The position numbers were made by a program, and so were the translations under genes. 64,000 nt of DNA from Micromussa lordhowensis (lineage: Eukaryota > Cnidaria > Anthozoa > Scleractinia > Lobophylliidae): assembly GCA_964020085.1 (NCBI GenBank), contig OZ026608.1:3098981-3162980 (forward strand), given 5' to 3'. This document shows positions 10,987 to 22,270 of the stretch, piece after piece (position 1 is the stretch's first letter; each line of letters opens with the position of its first letter). A model generated the notes under the pieces. That model was given only the letters and a program-made list of their open reading frames with translations, made no database searches and was not told the DNA's origin.

Positions 10987-12063
10987 TTAGTTAGAAAATA
11001 GAACTAGAGAAATCCGATTATCTATTGATTCTATGATTTTGTCAACTACATCAACTGGCATGCTCTTAATTGTTCTAGTGACACGCTCACTGAATTCTTC
11101 ATAAGTTTCGCATGTAATATTTAACTCAAGAGCTTGCTTATCCAGGTCTACTTTAGCTGCATGAAAAAAAAATTCAATACAATGAATGTCACCGCTCCTT
11201 AGGGGAAAATTCAACTGCTTTGCTTTTTTGTCACGTAGCGCGCGACGTGCTAGCGCGCTATTTTGGACAGGACAGTTGTCCTGTACAAACAATCGTGACC
11301 CATTTTTGTTCGCTAGTCTAAACATGTTCTCGAAATTATCCTGTACAAATTTGGCAAAGTACACGCCGTCTAGTTTATCATAATGATGACACACAATAAC
11401 ACCTTTGCCGTAGCTAATAGCCACATTAACTTTCACAACTTTTCCACCGCTTCCCACTTTCCCCCCCCTTTGAAGTGCAGCCGCGCATAAGACCCTCACA
11501 CTTCTTGTGCCAAATACGGCCGTGAGGTGCACTGGCTTGATCTGCTGGGTTTCTTTTATACCAAAAACTGACGCAATCTAAATAAAAAGCTGCATTGTCT
11601 TTCCACACATCCTTTGGGTAGCCTTTTCTGATATTTTTGGCGAATTTTAAGCGTTCTTTTAAGCCCTTTTCTGACAGAAGGCCCTTTTCCTTGCTTGGAG
11701 GAAATAGTAACCTTCCCTTTGAAGGAATCGCCTGATTGTTCTGTTGCTCACATGTTTTGGGCTTATCCCAGCTCTCGCCATTAGCCTAATGGATGTAAAA
11801 TTACCCTCTTCGTGTCTCAAACTGGACAAAGTTCGCAGAATGCGGCGTTCCTCTCGCAAGCTCAGTTTACGTGGCCTTCCTCCAAAATCTCTGCTCCACT
11901 CCTTCCTTTGATCGCAGTCAATTATCTTGTCCTTTTTTATCCTGTACACCGTGGCTTGTGAAACACGGCATTGTCGAGCTATATCCTTGATCGAGAATTT
12001 CTTTCCTTGTGTTAAATAGAGTTTTACAACCGCATTATAAAACGCAGTTAATGGAGCGTGACA
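10987..12063 (-). pseudogene. Tc1/mariner-type transposase, frameshifted
   Basis: Read on the minus strand. The N-terminal part (about 12060-11660) has two helix-turn-helix units: FSIKDIARQCRVSQATVYRI, then GRPRKLSLREERRILRTL with NRTIRRFLQREGY. A DDE domain follows: FYLDCVSFWYK gives the first acidic residue, LFVQDNCPVQNSA the second, and SGDIHCIEFFFHAAK the final glutamate. This is the layout of Tc1 transposases. At least two frame changes (near 11650 and 11530) break it into three open frames, so it is inactive. I could not identify terminal inverted repeats with confidence. Confidence 0.8.
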
Positions 12064-12454
12064 TGTTAAGCCTTTAGTTCTACCGTCGCGTTAGTTTGTT
12101 TACATTGCGTAACGCATACGAGACATGAATGTACATTCATACTCTCTGGCTTTCGAGGCATGAATGCACATTCATAGTTTGGTAAATACAATGACATTTC
12201 TGTGTCCATGTTGCAATACTGGCGGCTACACATATATCATTTGTTTTGTATGGCTAAAAGTAACAACTAGCTCCATTCATGTCTCGCTAAACATTGAACA
12301 AGCTTTTTTTGTATTCGATGGTACATTAATCGCCATTGGTTTAGTTCTAGACATCTGTCTATGTATAAAGTCCTAGCATGGTCCAAAGTGCCATTCTCTA
12401 AGCTCGTTTAGCTACTGTAAGGAGTACCTTTACATTAGAAACATTTTTATTTCA
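12064..12454. other. junction between Tc1-like relic and DIRS element, with palindromes
   Basis: Contains a 16-bp perfect palindrome, ATGAATGTACATTCAT, at about 12125-12140. A near copy (ATGAATGCACATTCAT) is 36 bp further on, each preceded by cgag-like sequence. The remainder probably includes the untranslated 5' end of the DIRS element. Confidence 0.5.
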
Positions 12455-13746
12455 ATGGCTCGTCCACGTGGCACTCAAAAAGTTGCAAGCGCTCGCCAAC
12501 GCTGTAAGGAGAATCTTGCCTCTCTATCGACAGAAGTTATTCGCCTTCGTCTTCAGGCGGCCAATCTACCCATTACGGGCAGCAAAGCTGTGATGATTTC
12601 TCGTTTAAAGGCAGCAATCCAACCGCGCCCATCCCAGCCGCCATCCTCCGGACGCGTGCCAAAACGTGCAGCGAGGAGCACAAAAACAACTGCACCTCGT
12701 CTCGGTCGCGCCGATCCCACGAACGCCGACAGGGTTCCCGACGATGCCAGTGACAAATCTTCGTCGGTAGGTTCTGTCGACGGCTTCGAAGAAGACGACG
12801 TTGACCTGGCTTCGTTCGGGCTGTCAGCCCCACAGAGAGCTCCGACCGACTCGCAGCCTGGCCCGTTTACAGATGCCCAAATGGCTGCGATACAAAACAC
12901 TGTTCGCCTGTCCCTGGAGCAAGCGATAAACAGCCGCTCGTGCCCGTCCACCAAACCTTTCTCGAGTCCCCCACCACCCATCACATTGACTCCTTCACCA
13001 TGGAGACGCAGCTTCACCACGGAGGCGCAGCTACTCCTTTGGGTCTCCATCGTCCCCTGGACAGGAATCTGGAGGACAAAATTTTGCGTGGTGAGTACGT
13101 TGACTTTACCTTGTTGCTCCCCGATTCCATAAGTCGGCCCCAGGTTCCCGAAATTCAGCTCCGTGTAGATGACTCAACCCCAGGCTCCGCCTCCCCTGTA
13201 TCCATGGTGCGCAAACGAAAGCCGGTTATTGACACCTTTCAGAAATGGTTAGATGCCTATACGGCCTACATGCTGGTTCTCGTCGCCTCATATCCCCGGC
13301 GTTCCCTTGAGCTGTTAAAATATCAGCAGATCATAAGTAGAGCGGCCACCAAATTCAAGGGCTTAGCATTCCTTGCGTACGACGGACAGTTCCGCCGTAG
13401 GGCCGCATACGACCTCAGTATCAGCTGGGACCAGGTCGACTTAGAACTTTGGACGGTTACATTCTCCGGTCTTGCTAAGCCACACTGTCTTCTCTGCTCC
13501 AGCCCCTACCACAGCCAAGCCGACTGTCCCAGTGCAGATCCCTCAAGAGTGCCGCCGAGAAACGGACCTGTTTGCTTCCGATTCAACCGGACCTCAGGGT
13601 GTACTGCAAGTGCCTGTCCGTTCCCGCACGTCTGCCGCCGTTGCCGGTCCACTACCCACTCCATCCTCAACTGCCCAAACAGCGTCACCAGGAGCCCTCA
13701 ACGACACTATAAGTCCACCAGCTCCAGCGACCGCGGCAAGAAATAA
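12455..13746 (+). pseudogene. gag-like protein of the DIRS element (SAP-like motif plus zinc knuckles)
   Basis: Starts ATGGCTCGTCCACG. Residues about 25-55 (LSTEVIRLRLQAANL, then SKAVMISRLKAA) look like a SAP DNA-binding helix pair, followed by a Ser/Pro/Arg-rich stretch. A frameshift near 12950 moves the reading into the frame ending at 13746. That frame holds a conserved helical gag segment (VDFTLLLPDSI, IDTFQKWLDAYTAYMLVL, LLKYQQIISRAATKF). It then has three cysteine/histidine clusters (CLLCSSPYHSQADC, CFRFNRTSGC...CPFPH, CRRCRSTTHSILNC) of nucleic-acid-binding type. It overlaps the reverse transcriptase frame, as is common in DIRS elements. Confidence 0.75.
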
Positions 13747-15357
13747 AGTAGAGCTACTTGCCAAGAATTACTCACCTCATGTAACTACCCCTATTGATGT
13801 AGATGTTTTGGAAAGGGAACTTGATGGGCACCCCGATCGCAAATTTGTTAATACTCTTATTAATTCGCTTCGCTATGGTACACATGTCAGCTACACGGGT
13901 CCCCAAAAACCCAGGGTGTCTCGTAATCTCATTTCTGCTAATCAGCAACCCGATGTCGTTACGTCAAACCTTTGTAAGGAAATTAGCTTGGGTCGTGTAG
14001 CCGGACCCTTTGGTTCCTCTCCCCTCCCCAATCTACAGTGTCACCCTGTGGGCTTGGTACCTAAGAAACATTCCTCGGAATGGCGCACAATTTACCATTT
14101 GTCCTACCCAGAAGGGGACAGTATTAATGACTACATCTCCAGGGATCCTTATGCTCTCCAGTATGTCAGGGTAGACGATGCTATTCATATCCTACAGTCC
14201 CTGGGTCCGGGTTCGTTTATGGCCAAGACTGATCTTAAATCGGCCTTTCGCCTTATCCCCGTTCACCCAGAGGATTGCCACCTATTAGGTATTTACTGGC
14301 AACAACAGTACTATGTCGACCTTTACCTTCCTTTCGGGCTACGTTCGGCCCCATTCCTCTTCAATCAATTATCCGATGCCTTGGAATGGGTCTTAAAGCA
14401 CAATTGTGGGCTACAGCACGTTCTCCATATCCTGGACGATTTCTTCATAGCTGAACCGTCCCGTTTCCAATGCCTGTCCAGCTTTAGCAAATTACTTCGC
14501 CTTTTCATGTCTGTCAAAGCACCAGTCGTCAACTCCAAAACCCTGGGGCCCTCCCAAGTACTTGAGTTCATGGGTATTGAGCTTGATTCCACTCGTATGG
14601 AGGCCAGGCTTCCAGAGGACAAACTCCGACGTGCCCAGGATTTACTCAATTCCTTTGCCAAACGCCGCTCCGTGCGTCTGGTCGAATTGCAATCACTTAT
14701 CGGTACTTTGCAATTCACATGCAAGGCGGTAGTTCCTAGGAGAACCTTTTTGCAACGCATGATAAACCTGACCAGGGGGGTACCCAGCCGCTTCCACCAC
14801 ATCCGGTTGAACAAAGAATTCTTCAAGGACCTGACCATGTGGAAAGCGCAGGGTGGAATGGGCGCTCTTTCTTTTTAGACACCACTGTCACACCTGCTCC
14901 CGATTTGGAATTGTACACCGATGCTTCTGGCTCCGTTGGCTTTGGGGGTTATTTCCGTGGGTGATGGTTCCAGGGTAGATGGCCCCCTCACATGCAGTTA
15001 CACAGGGAGCGGGGTATAAGCATTGAATGGCAGGAACTTTTCCCCATAGTGGTGGCATGTGCTATCTGGTTTCCACACTTTTCTGGGAAACGCGTTCAAT
15101 TTTGGTGTGATAACGAATCCGTAGTGGCCATCATAAACTCAGGCCACTCAAAGGCTCCGCGTATCATGGACCTTCTCAGGTTCCTTGTACTCATATCTAT
15201 GAAACATAATTTCTTTGTCCGGGCGCGCCATGTACCTGGGGTCTCTAATGAAATTGCTGACGCTCTCTCACGCTTTCAGGACGCACGTTTCCGGGCAGCG
15301 GCTCCCAACGCCGAGCAAACCCCTTGCACCATCCCGCCTTTGCTCATGACCCTCTAA
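13740..15357 (+). pseudogene. reverse transcriptase and RNase H of the DIRS element
   Basis: The RT runs to a stop at 14876-14878. It has VGLVPKKHSSEWRTIYHLS, the first catalytic aspartate in KTDLKSAFRLIPV, the LPFGLRSAP motif, and HILDDFF as a variant YxDD box. RNase H then continues in another frame: ELYTDASGSVGFGGYF gives the first Asp, ISIEWQEL the Glu, WCDNESVV the second Asp, and VSNEIADALSR the last Asp. A TGA interrupts it near 14960. One frameshift at about 14860 and this stop make it non-functional. Confidence 0.85.
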
Positions 15358-16297
15358 GGGACGAAGTCCAAACATACGCGCATTGGGGCCTAGCTTGGAC
15401 TACGAACCGTACGTATGGCTCCGGGGAGAAACGCTTCATTCAATTTTGCCTAATGAATAGACTTATGTCCAGCGAGGGAGACATCCTCCCAGCTTCAGAA
15501 GGGCTAGGACAGTTAAGCATAGTACCATTAAGTTATATCTTTCTGCCGTACGTAATTTACACATTTCCTGTGGGCATGGTAATCCTCTCCAAGGAAAACT
15601 ACTCTTGCATAAGGTCCTCCGGGGTATCCTTCGCTACCAGGGGCGGTCTTGTATTCTCCGCCAACCCGTAACTCCCAGAGTGTTAGCCGCTATCCAGCCC
15701 ATTCTTCGCACTTGGTTAGGGGAGTGGGATTTCACTATGATCTGGGCTGCATTTACATTAGCCTTCTTTGCCTTTCTTCGGTGTAGCGAATTTACCTATC
15801 CGGGGACAAACCAGTTTTGCCCTCGGTTCGGCCTTTCTACCGACTGTGTATCATTTCATCCTAGTCTGGCTAGCCCGCAGCAGATGTCTGTTTTCCTCAA
15901 GGCTTCTAAGACCGACGTTTACCGTCAAGGGCACACGCTTGTTATTGCGTGCTCCCCTTGACCGGTTTGTGCAGTTACCGCTATGCGCAATTATTTTTTA
16001 GCTGCCCGCCCGTGCGGGCCGCTTTTCTCTTTTCAATCGGGTCGTTTGCTTACTAGGTCAGCCGTAGTTCACCTTCTCAGGGATGCGGCTCGTCATGCCG
16101 GCCTCCCCTACAAGTCCCTTAAAGGGCACAGTTTTCGCATCGGCGCTGCATCTACCGCAGCTGCAGCAGGCTTGCCAGACTGGCTAATTAAGGTTTTAGG
16201 GCGCTGGTCGTCAGATTGTTACCAGCTTTACATACGCACACCTCGCAACTTTTTACTCTCTGCTGCGCGGCGTATGGCTATTGTTTCCGTACCATAG
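15345..16297 (+). pseudogene. tyrosine recombinase of the DIRS element
   Basis: Three overlapping frames together cover a phage-integrase-type recombinase. The N-terminal core-binding part starts at WGLAWTTNRTYGSGEKRF. The catalytic part shows the first Arg in FLRCSEFTY, the HxxR box in KGHSFRIGAASTAAAAGLP, the LGRW position and the nucleophile Tyr in SDCYQLYIRTP. It ends at a TAG at 16295-16297. Frameshifts near 15520-15600 and 15960 break it. Active-site residues are nevertheless all recognisable. Confidence 0.85.
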
Positions 16298-16929
16298 ATT
16301 GATAAAGTTAAGTATTTTGTGCTTGGGGGGATACATGCTCCGCACGTATCAGTGGCGGTTAAGTCTCGCAGCGACTTCCCCAAGCTTTGTTTTCTTTCAT
16401 GCTATGCTATGTTACGCTCTTTATCTGCCTTTAGTCTTGTCCGATCCAGCACGTGCCGGCGGAGTCGGCTCGTAGCGCTGGGGAGATAAGGAGGCTTGAG
16501 CTTGTTTTTACCGCCTACACTCTTTCCATTATAGCACGATGCTGGCCGGAGGTTCTGCTCGTAGTGCCGTGGAGAGTTAGGCTTTAGATCGCGTTGATTT
16601 GCTTTGTACCGGCCTACAATTTGTCCAATCCAGCGCGAGTCGTTAGGCTTTTAGTCACGCTATGAAGTCGTCTGTCACGCCGATTGCGGAGTGGTGTTCC
16701 CCCCATTACGCCAAACAGTGTCTTCTGTTGTCTTGTTACCGTAGTCGCTATTATTACTAATACCCGAAGGAACTGTGACATTAATACTTAATATAAGCCC
16801 TTTTGGACTGGTTGATTTCACCATTAAACACCATGATTTCTTTCTCGTGTAGGTAGAAAGCCCTTAAATAAAGCGGCTTATTATGGACGTCACAATTGAC
16901 GCGTTGTAATTGCTTAATTGGTGTTTCGG

Positions 16930-17143
16930 TTAATTTATCAGAAAGCTCATTGAAAGAGCAATAACTGGGCCAAAAATCAATAGGGGAGGGGGGAAACAGT
17001 CTTTTAATTTGCGACAGTAAGCATTTTTGTCAGGGTGAGGTTTTGTGCGAGGTTGTAGCTGTTGGCATAAACAACAGAATGAAAACAATGCCAAAGTCCA
17101 TCTTAAATTGACTTCGTAACAAGTAGGAGCAACTCTAACGACT
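16930..17143. other. junction between the two DIRS elements
   Basis: Short AT-rich stretch with no recognised gene. It may include tail sequence of the minus-strand element. Confidence 0.4.
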
Positions 17144-17452
17144 GTGAAGCCTTGGAGCCAAGGCTGGCTCATAGCTGCCGGAGCTTATCCCGGTTTCTGT
17201 AGCATGAAGCGGCTAGAAGTATTACTACTTCCCCTGGACAGGATGCTAGTCCATCGCAGGTCACTCCCCCGCAATTTTGTTAGGTTTCCCCAACAAATAG
17301 CAGGTACCCATTTATACACCTGGGTGGAGAGAGGCACTGTGAGAGTAAAGTGTCTTGCCCAAGAACACAACACAATGTCCCCGGCCAGGGCTCGAACCCG
17401 GACTGCTCGCTCCGGAGTCGAGCGCACTAACCATGAGACCACTGCGCCTCTA
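17144..17452 (-). repeat. tRNA-derived SINE, near full length
   Basis: On the minus strand the head reads AGAGGCGCAGTGGTCTCATG, then GGTTAGTGCGCTCGACTCCG, and GGTTCGAGCCC as a B box, so A- and B-box spacing is tRNA-like. The conserved core follows (TGTTCTTGGGCAAGACAC, CCACCCAGGTGTATAAATGG), then the tail block with GGGATAAGCTCCGGCAGC. It sits directly after the recombinase C-terminus of the minus-strand DIRS element. Confidence 0.85.
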
Positions 17453-18318
17453 AAAAACTCCTTTACGTAATTGTTCCGAGCCTTCTCACTTCTCCAACCT
17501 CCATGTCTCTGAAAGAGTCTGTCTGGCATGCCGAGAGCTACTGCCGCAGAAGCTCCTCCTGAACGCAGGCTATGGATTCCAAACTAAGCGGGATCCAGAC
17601 CTTCCTTTTCAAGCTCCTTCTTGATCAGCTCCTTTGCCCGACTGTAAGACATTGCCTCTTTCCGCAGACGAACTCCTCTCTTGGTATGCAACATGCGTCG
17701 AAATAATGGAGAACCTTTGGAGTGGTTTGCAACCCTCAAGAATCTCTCAACAATTTGGACTGGGCAAGGGGGTGTACTGCAACGGGCTACAAACACCCAC
17801 GACCCCTGGTGGAACTGATCATTCTTCCGTTTTTCCAGAAAAATAGCTACATGGGAATCAGCAAAATAAAAACTGTCCACTGACAAACGGCGCAAGTCAT
17901 CCCATCGCAGAAAACCAAAGAAACCAAGGGAAAACAAGGCTGCCAGCTGGAGGTCACCAAGGTTACCCTTCTCAAGGCGACTGATCACTTTCCGCACCAC
18001 AACAGAAGACAATGGCTCCTTACGTTCAGCTGGTCTGGCAAGAATTTGCCTGGCAGCATCAACCACTTGCTTCACTACTGGATACTCACTAGGCTCCTGA
18101 TAACCACTTTTTCTATGCACCCAACTCACACCGTACACTGCAGAATTCACCGAAGACACTGACCGGGTCTGTTGAATGAGAGAGACGACATACAGTGCAA
18201 AGACCACAGAATCTGCTGGTAAAAAAGCAGCATCGTGACGATTAGGCCCATGACTTCCAGGACTTATAAGAACGCAGATAAGTCGCAACTGTGGTGGCAG
18301 TGCGAACACGAACCAATA
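17453..18318 (-). pseudogene. tyrosine recombinase of the minus-strand DIRS element, main part
   Basis: Catalytic domain: LFSLGFFGFLRWDDL carries the first Arg, and VAIFLEKRKNDQFHQG the beta-sheet Lys region. An in-frame TAG at about 17588 precedes IHSLRSGGASAAVALG (HxxR). HGGWRSEKARNNYVKE supplies the second His and the Tyr. A frameshift separates the N-terminal LRSYKSWKSWA from NRHDAAFLPADSVVFALYVV near 18250. The N-terminal extension of the longest open frame here (18319-18522) is really read-through into the ISL2EU-like insertion, not recombinase. Confidence 0.8.
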
Positions 18319-18412
18319 CACTGTATTCATAAATGGCGGCCGCGCCGAACAACATGGTTTCGAATGCATGAAAACGAGGTTTGGTAGGCCACAATCGCAG
18401 ATCACAACAAAA

Positions 18413-18938
18413 ATGGCGTCCTCTAGTAGAGCAACTGATACTGTGATTGTTACAGAAGACGATATTCCTGGAGCTTCTTTGGCTGGTAGAAATCCTTCTT
18501 TGCTTAAGAATGAGGAGCTCAAGTTTTGGTTGCGTTGTCGGGGCGATTCACTAAAGGGACTTAAGACGAAAACACAGCTCGTAAAACGGTAAGCGCGTGT
18601 TTACGGCTTCTGTGATCACATCAAATCTTGAGAGTACGCGTGAATTTGAGAAATGTTTCTCGATTATAGATGCCTGCCAAGACCACGATTTCCTTTGTGA
18701 GGATGTTAATGGACATTGTAAACTTAAAAGAAATCATGCCTACTTCACTCAAGTGCAAGGCCAGATGGGTGTTAGTGGAGCATCATGGTGTGACTTCATC
18801 GTTTACACAAAGAAGGGCATTTCAGTAGAGAGAATTCCCTTCGATGCTTCCTACTGGGAAAATCTGAAGCTAAAGCTTCACACATGTTATTTTAACCATT
18901 TTATTAAAACTGCAGCAACTGAGTTTGCAAAGTGTTAA
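18413..18938 (+). pseudogene. SAP/YqaJ-type nuclease gene of the ISL2EU-like element, internally deleted
   Basis: The first part (ATG 18413) ends in a SAP-like helix pair, LKNEELKFWLRCRGDSLKGL, at a donor-like site (gtaagc at 18589). The second part, 18597-18938, matches the C-terminal end of YqaJ/lambda-exonuclease-like proteins: HAYFTQVQGQMGVSGASWCD, then FIVYTKKGISVERIPFD. The central catalytic region expected between them is missing, so this is an internally deleted copy. A role in processing DNA ends during transposition has been suggested for this family. Confidence 0.7.
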
Positions 18939-20208
18939 TCTACCACTTCTACTTCTATTTTAGCTTATTCCTGTTTTATGATAATGACTATGAAACAAGG
19001 GGAATACAAATTGAACTAGTTTAAAATCATTTAGAAACATACAGTATGCATCTAAACAGATGCTTGAGATTCAATTTTATGTACATTGCTTGCACTTACA
19101 TGTAGTTTACTGAATACCTACAGTACTGTCAATATTAATTTTACATCATATGTCAGTTGACCTATAAGCTCCAATCTAGTGATCAGCGATAAATCTCCTG
19201 GTGGAGATATAAATACTGAAACAAACTAAAGTCGTGAGAATAAAGAGCGGCAAAGTTAGACTGAGGTTTGCAAAGACTCTCTCAACCTACAACACTGCAA
19301 CTATAGCCAGTGTAGGAAACCTAGGGAGGAAAATTTGTGATCATGGTAATCATTGGTCAGGAGCTTAATAGGTTGAAAATAGTTGAAAATAGTTGAAAAT
19401 AGTTGCAGTTTCTAACTAAGACTGATCAGAATTATGCTGCAGGGTTGTCACAAAGTTTTGAAGTAGATGCCTATTTTGTTCTGCTTCTATATTTGCTTAA
19501 ATCTACATGTAAATATTCATTATAACAGCCCTGCAAATTAGCCAGCTGAGGTCATGAAGTAGCTAGCAATTTTGGCATACAGCCAGGTACTTTTCACGTC
19601 CCCATATTTTTCAAATACCATGCTTATCAGGAGCTTATTTTTACCAAAAAAATTCAGATGAACTGAGTTAAATATTCTCAAAATATTACAATATACATGG
19701 CAATAGCTTTGGTTACACCAACTAAGGCAAACAATTTCTCCTGTATAATTTTTCCATTGTTAAAATACCTGCTTGCTTACATGTAATTTGCTTGGGTAAA
19801 TTAAACTTTCGGATTGGCAGGTTTACTTCTGCTACTGATAGACCCTGCAGTCGACAAAAATTCTTGTTTGGGGCAGTTCGTTTTTTTTTTCTGAACTGGA
19901 AAATTATTGTTCCTCAATAAGTTTTTACAGAATAAAATTGATTAGATAAGAAAATGTTATTTTTCTCAGGAATTTATTTAGGTAAAATTCTCAAATTTAT
20001 CTAGGTAAAGTTGTCTTCTTTAACCATGGCTGATGTAAGCAAAACTTGTATAGTCAGCACAATTTTGATTTTTAAACTAAAGAGGGACTAAGCATCAATA
20101 TGCGCATTACGATACCAAGTAGGTGTCTTTTCTCTATTGTTTCTCCAACAGAATGATTAAAGTCCTTACATAATTATTACTACAAGCTGTTTCATGTTTT
20201 GGACTAAT
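18939..20208. other. non-coding interior of the ISL2EU-like element
   Basis: AT-rich, without recognisable genes. It contains three copies of ttgaaaatag at about 19373-19402. Confidence 0.6.
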
Positions 20209-20212
20209 TTAA

Positions 20213-20410
20213 GGTGCCTCGAAACAGTTTCCAGCACTTTCCAAGATGTAGATTTTGATGGGTCATTATAACTAATATATCAGTTGATGTCAAACTCATG
20301 GTATAAACAAGTGACAAATTATTGATGAGTATGTTGCTGTTAATAATATTGATAGGCTACCATAGCAATATCTGCATCTTGGAAAGTGCTTGAATCTGTT
20401 TCGAGCCAAC
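20213..20410. mobile_element. 198-bp MITE with TTAA target duplication, nested in the ISL2EU-like element
   Basis: TTAA at 20209-20212 and 20411-20414. The termini read GGTGCCTCGAAACAGTTTCC and, inverted, GTTGGCTCGAAACAGATTCA, and both run on into AGCACTTTCCAAGATG. A longer relative lies at 43193-43585. It has no coding capacity. Confidence 0.85.
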
Positions 20411-20415
20411 TTAAG

Positions 20416-22011
20416 CACTGATGATGGGATCCTGCATATTGCACAACAGTGCACACACACACCACATTTGATTTACCATCCCAAACTGGCTTAGTGGAAT
20501 AACTCCATCAAAAATGCGAAAATTCTTCACTTTGTTGAGCTGTTTCCACATGGATTCGCAAACTAGCAATTTCTTGTGTTGCGATCACATCTTCAGCGGA
20601 CATCTGATCAGACATTCCCAGGAAAGGGGGGATGTTTAAAGAGACTCCCAGGGGAAGTATGTCTTCAATTGTGAAGCCCTTGTCAGCCATTACAGTGTCT
20701 CCTTTCGAAAAGGGAAGGTTCAAGAAGCAACTGCGTTCTACCATTTCCCTGTCAGATATGCTGCCAGTGTATAGTTGCCCAATAAAGGTAAAGAACCCTT
20801 TTGGTGAAATTCCCACTAATGCCTTATACGAACTAAACAGTTCACTATTTAAAAGAAGGCTACTTGGCATTTCACAGCGCACTTCTGTACAGTCAATGAT
20901 TACCCATGTGGTTGGGTACTTTGCCTTAAAATCCTCTGGCATTGTCTCATTGACTAGTTCTCTGGATGGCCAAATACTAATGTTGCCAAGTTTTAAATAC
21001 AACAGTTGGCTGAGAAACATTAAACAAGTGAGCTAAATGCAACTTGGCAAAACCTTGCCTCAGCCTACACAATGTTAGAAAAAACTCGTCCACTGGTTTT
21101 AAAGTCCTTGGTCTTCCTTGTTTCACTGGCCTGGTACTGCCATCAACATCTTTCCCAGACAACCAATAATTGATGTTCTCACCCCTGTCACCAGGATCCA
21201 AGTAGTTGTACAAGGCCATCATTGTCTGGTAGTTTGGAAATCCGGTATAAAATGCTACCAGTGAGTCATGTGAGGCGATGTTTTTAAAAGTAAACAACCG
21301 CTCCTCAAGTATTTCTCCTCAAGATCCATAGCTTTCTCTTTCAGTTTTGAAACCAACTCGTGTAGTTCTTCATTCTTCGCTAGAGCTGCGGAAAGCTTGT
21401 CTTGAAGTTCAGCTATCAATAAATCTTTTTCAGATTTCTCGACAAAATGTTTCGGTGTTGTGTTTTGCATTTCCGCTGTGTCCGGAAACATCAAGTCCGA
21501 CATATTTGTTGGTGTTGTTGCTTTCGGCAACCAAATCCATAGCCTCACTAGCTTCTAACGTTAAATTCTTTGCCACAGTTGTAGCTGTGAAGCGTGGTGT
21601 TGGCGGTGCTTGTTTTCGAGGCGAACTTCGCTTCCATGCGAATATGCAAGACACAGCTCCTGGTCTAGAGCTAACCCTGCCGTTGAGACTTTTACGCAAA
21701 TCCTCCGTTTTGAAATGTCTTGAACAAACCCGGGTTCCCTCGTTTATTGAAAAATACGGTCCAACATCTCTCCTGATAGCCTGGATCCATTGCTTCATGA
21801 GGTCTTCGTCCTCTGGAAAGCGAAAAAAGGAAATCTTTTCGCCGTCTCCTTGTCCCGTTTGTCCTTCTTTGTACAGAGCGATACACAGCAATTTGTCGGC
21901 ATCTCTCAGCCTTTCCACAACAGAAATCCTACTTAAACTCAAAGATATCCCGTTCGGAGACTTGAAGAACCTTTTTATAGGGTTATTATTCCAAAATATC
22001 AACGATTTCAA
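20416..22011 (-). pseudogene. THAP-domain DDE transposase (ISL2EU/Harbinger-like), frameshifted
   Basis: On the minus strand: THAP-type zinc domain (KISFFRFPEDEDLMKQWIQA, then RVCSRHFKTEDL); the second Cys of the N-terminal pair is not visible. Next come a coiled coil (LLIAELQDKLSAALAKNEEL), an HTH_Tnp_4-like segment (GRPRTLKPVDEFFLTLCRL), and a DDE_Tnp_4 nuclease. The nuclease shows WVIIDCTEVRCEMPSS (Asp), GDTVMADKGFTIEDILP (Asp) and SLRIHVETAQQ (Glu). The end VIPLSQFGMVNQMW to MQDPIIS lies in another frame just before 20416. At least three frameshifts, and about six residues missing after SSYK, make it inactive. Confidence 0.8.
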
Positions 22012-22155
22012 CTAATCTTGAGAGAAATTTTGATAACAAAGCCGATCTATAATACAGGACTAAGTGCTCTACAAGGATTCTATGGCCTACCAAGCCTCGC
22101 TTTCATGCATTAGAAACCAGGTCGTTCCGCGCGGCCGCCATTTATGAATACAGTG

Positions 22156-22270
22156 TATACAGCTGGTAATGCCTTTGCTAGCTGTCACAATTCCGGATCG
22201 TCAAAACGATCTGTATGAAGTTCAGCTGGAAAGACAATCTCCTCCACCATGGGATGCACGGCTGCAACAC
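22156..22270 (-). pseudogene. tyrosine recombinase of the minus-strand DIRS element, N-terminal piece
   Basis: The minus frame reads VHPMVEEIVFPAELHTDRF, then an in-frame TGA, then QLAKALPAV. It continues on the other side of the insertion at 18318 as LVRVRTATTVATYLRSYK. The joint falls exactly at the TA target site of the inserted transposon. Confidence 0.7.

Larger units (their letters stand above)
12380..16929 (+). mobile_element. DIRS-order tyrosine-recombinase retrotransposon, decayed
   Basis: The order is gag-like ORF, reverse transcriptase, RNase H, tyrosine recombinase, all on the plus strand in about 4 kb. That is the gene order of DIRS-type elements, which integrate with a tyrosine recombinase instead of a DDE integrase. 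Base composition is clearly GC-richer than the flanks. Several frameshifts and a stop show it is dead. The 3' part (16300-16929) has imperfect repeats around 'ccggcggagtcggctcgtag' and related phrases, and an AATAAA-like signal near 16868. Exact ends were not determined. Confidence 0.85.
18319..22155. mobile_element. ISL2EU/Harbinger-like DNA transposon with clear TIRs and TA target duplication
   Basis: Terminal inverted repeats begin CACTGTATTCATAAATGGCG at 18319 and its complement ends at 22155. Similarity continues imperfectly for about 70 bp (AATGCATGAAAACGAGG, TTGGTAGGCCA). TA lies at 18317-18318 and 22156-22157. Inside are a THAP/DDE transposase on the minus strand and a SAP/YqaJ-type gene on the plus strand, converging. 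This pair is characteristic of ISL2EU (IS4EU) elements within the PIF/Harbinger group, from memory. Both genes are damaged. Confidence 0.85.

Noticed and set aside
12553..13050. 165-codon minus-strand frame
   Set aside because: Antisense shadow of the GC-rich gag ORF.
18319..18522. N-terminal extension of the recombinase open frame
   Set aside because: This part lies inside the inserted transposon and is read-through; the real N-terminus lies beyond 22156.
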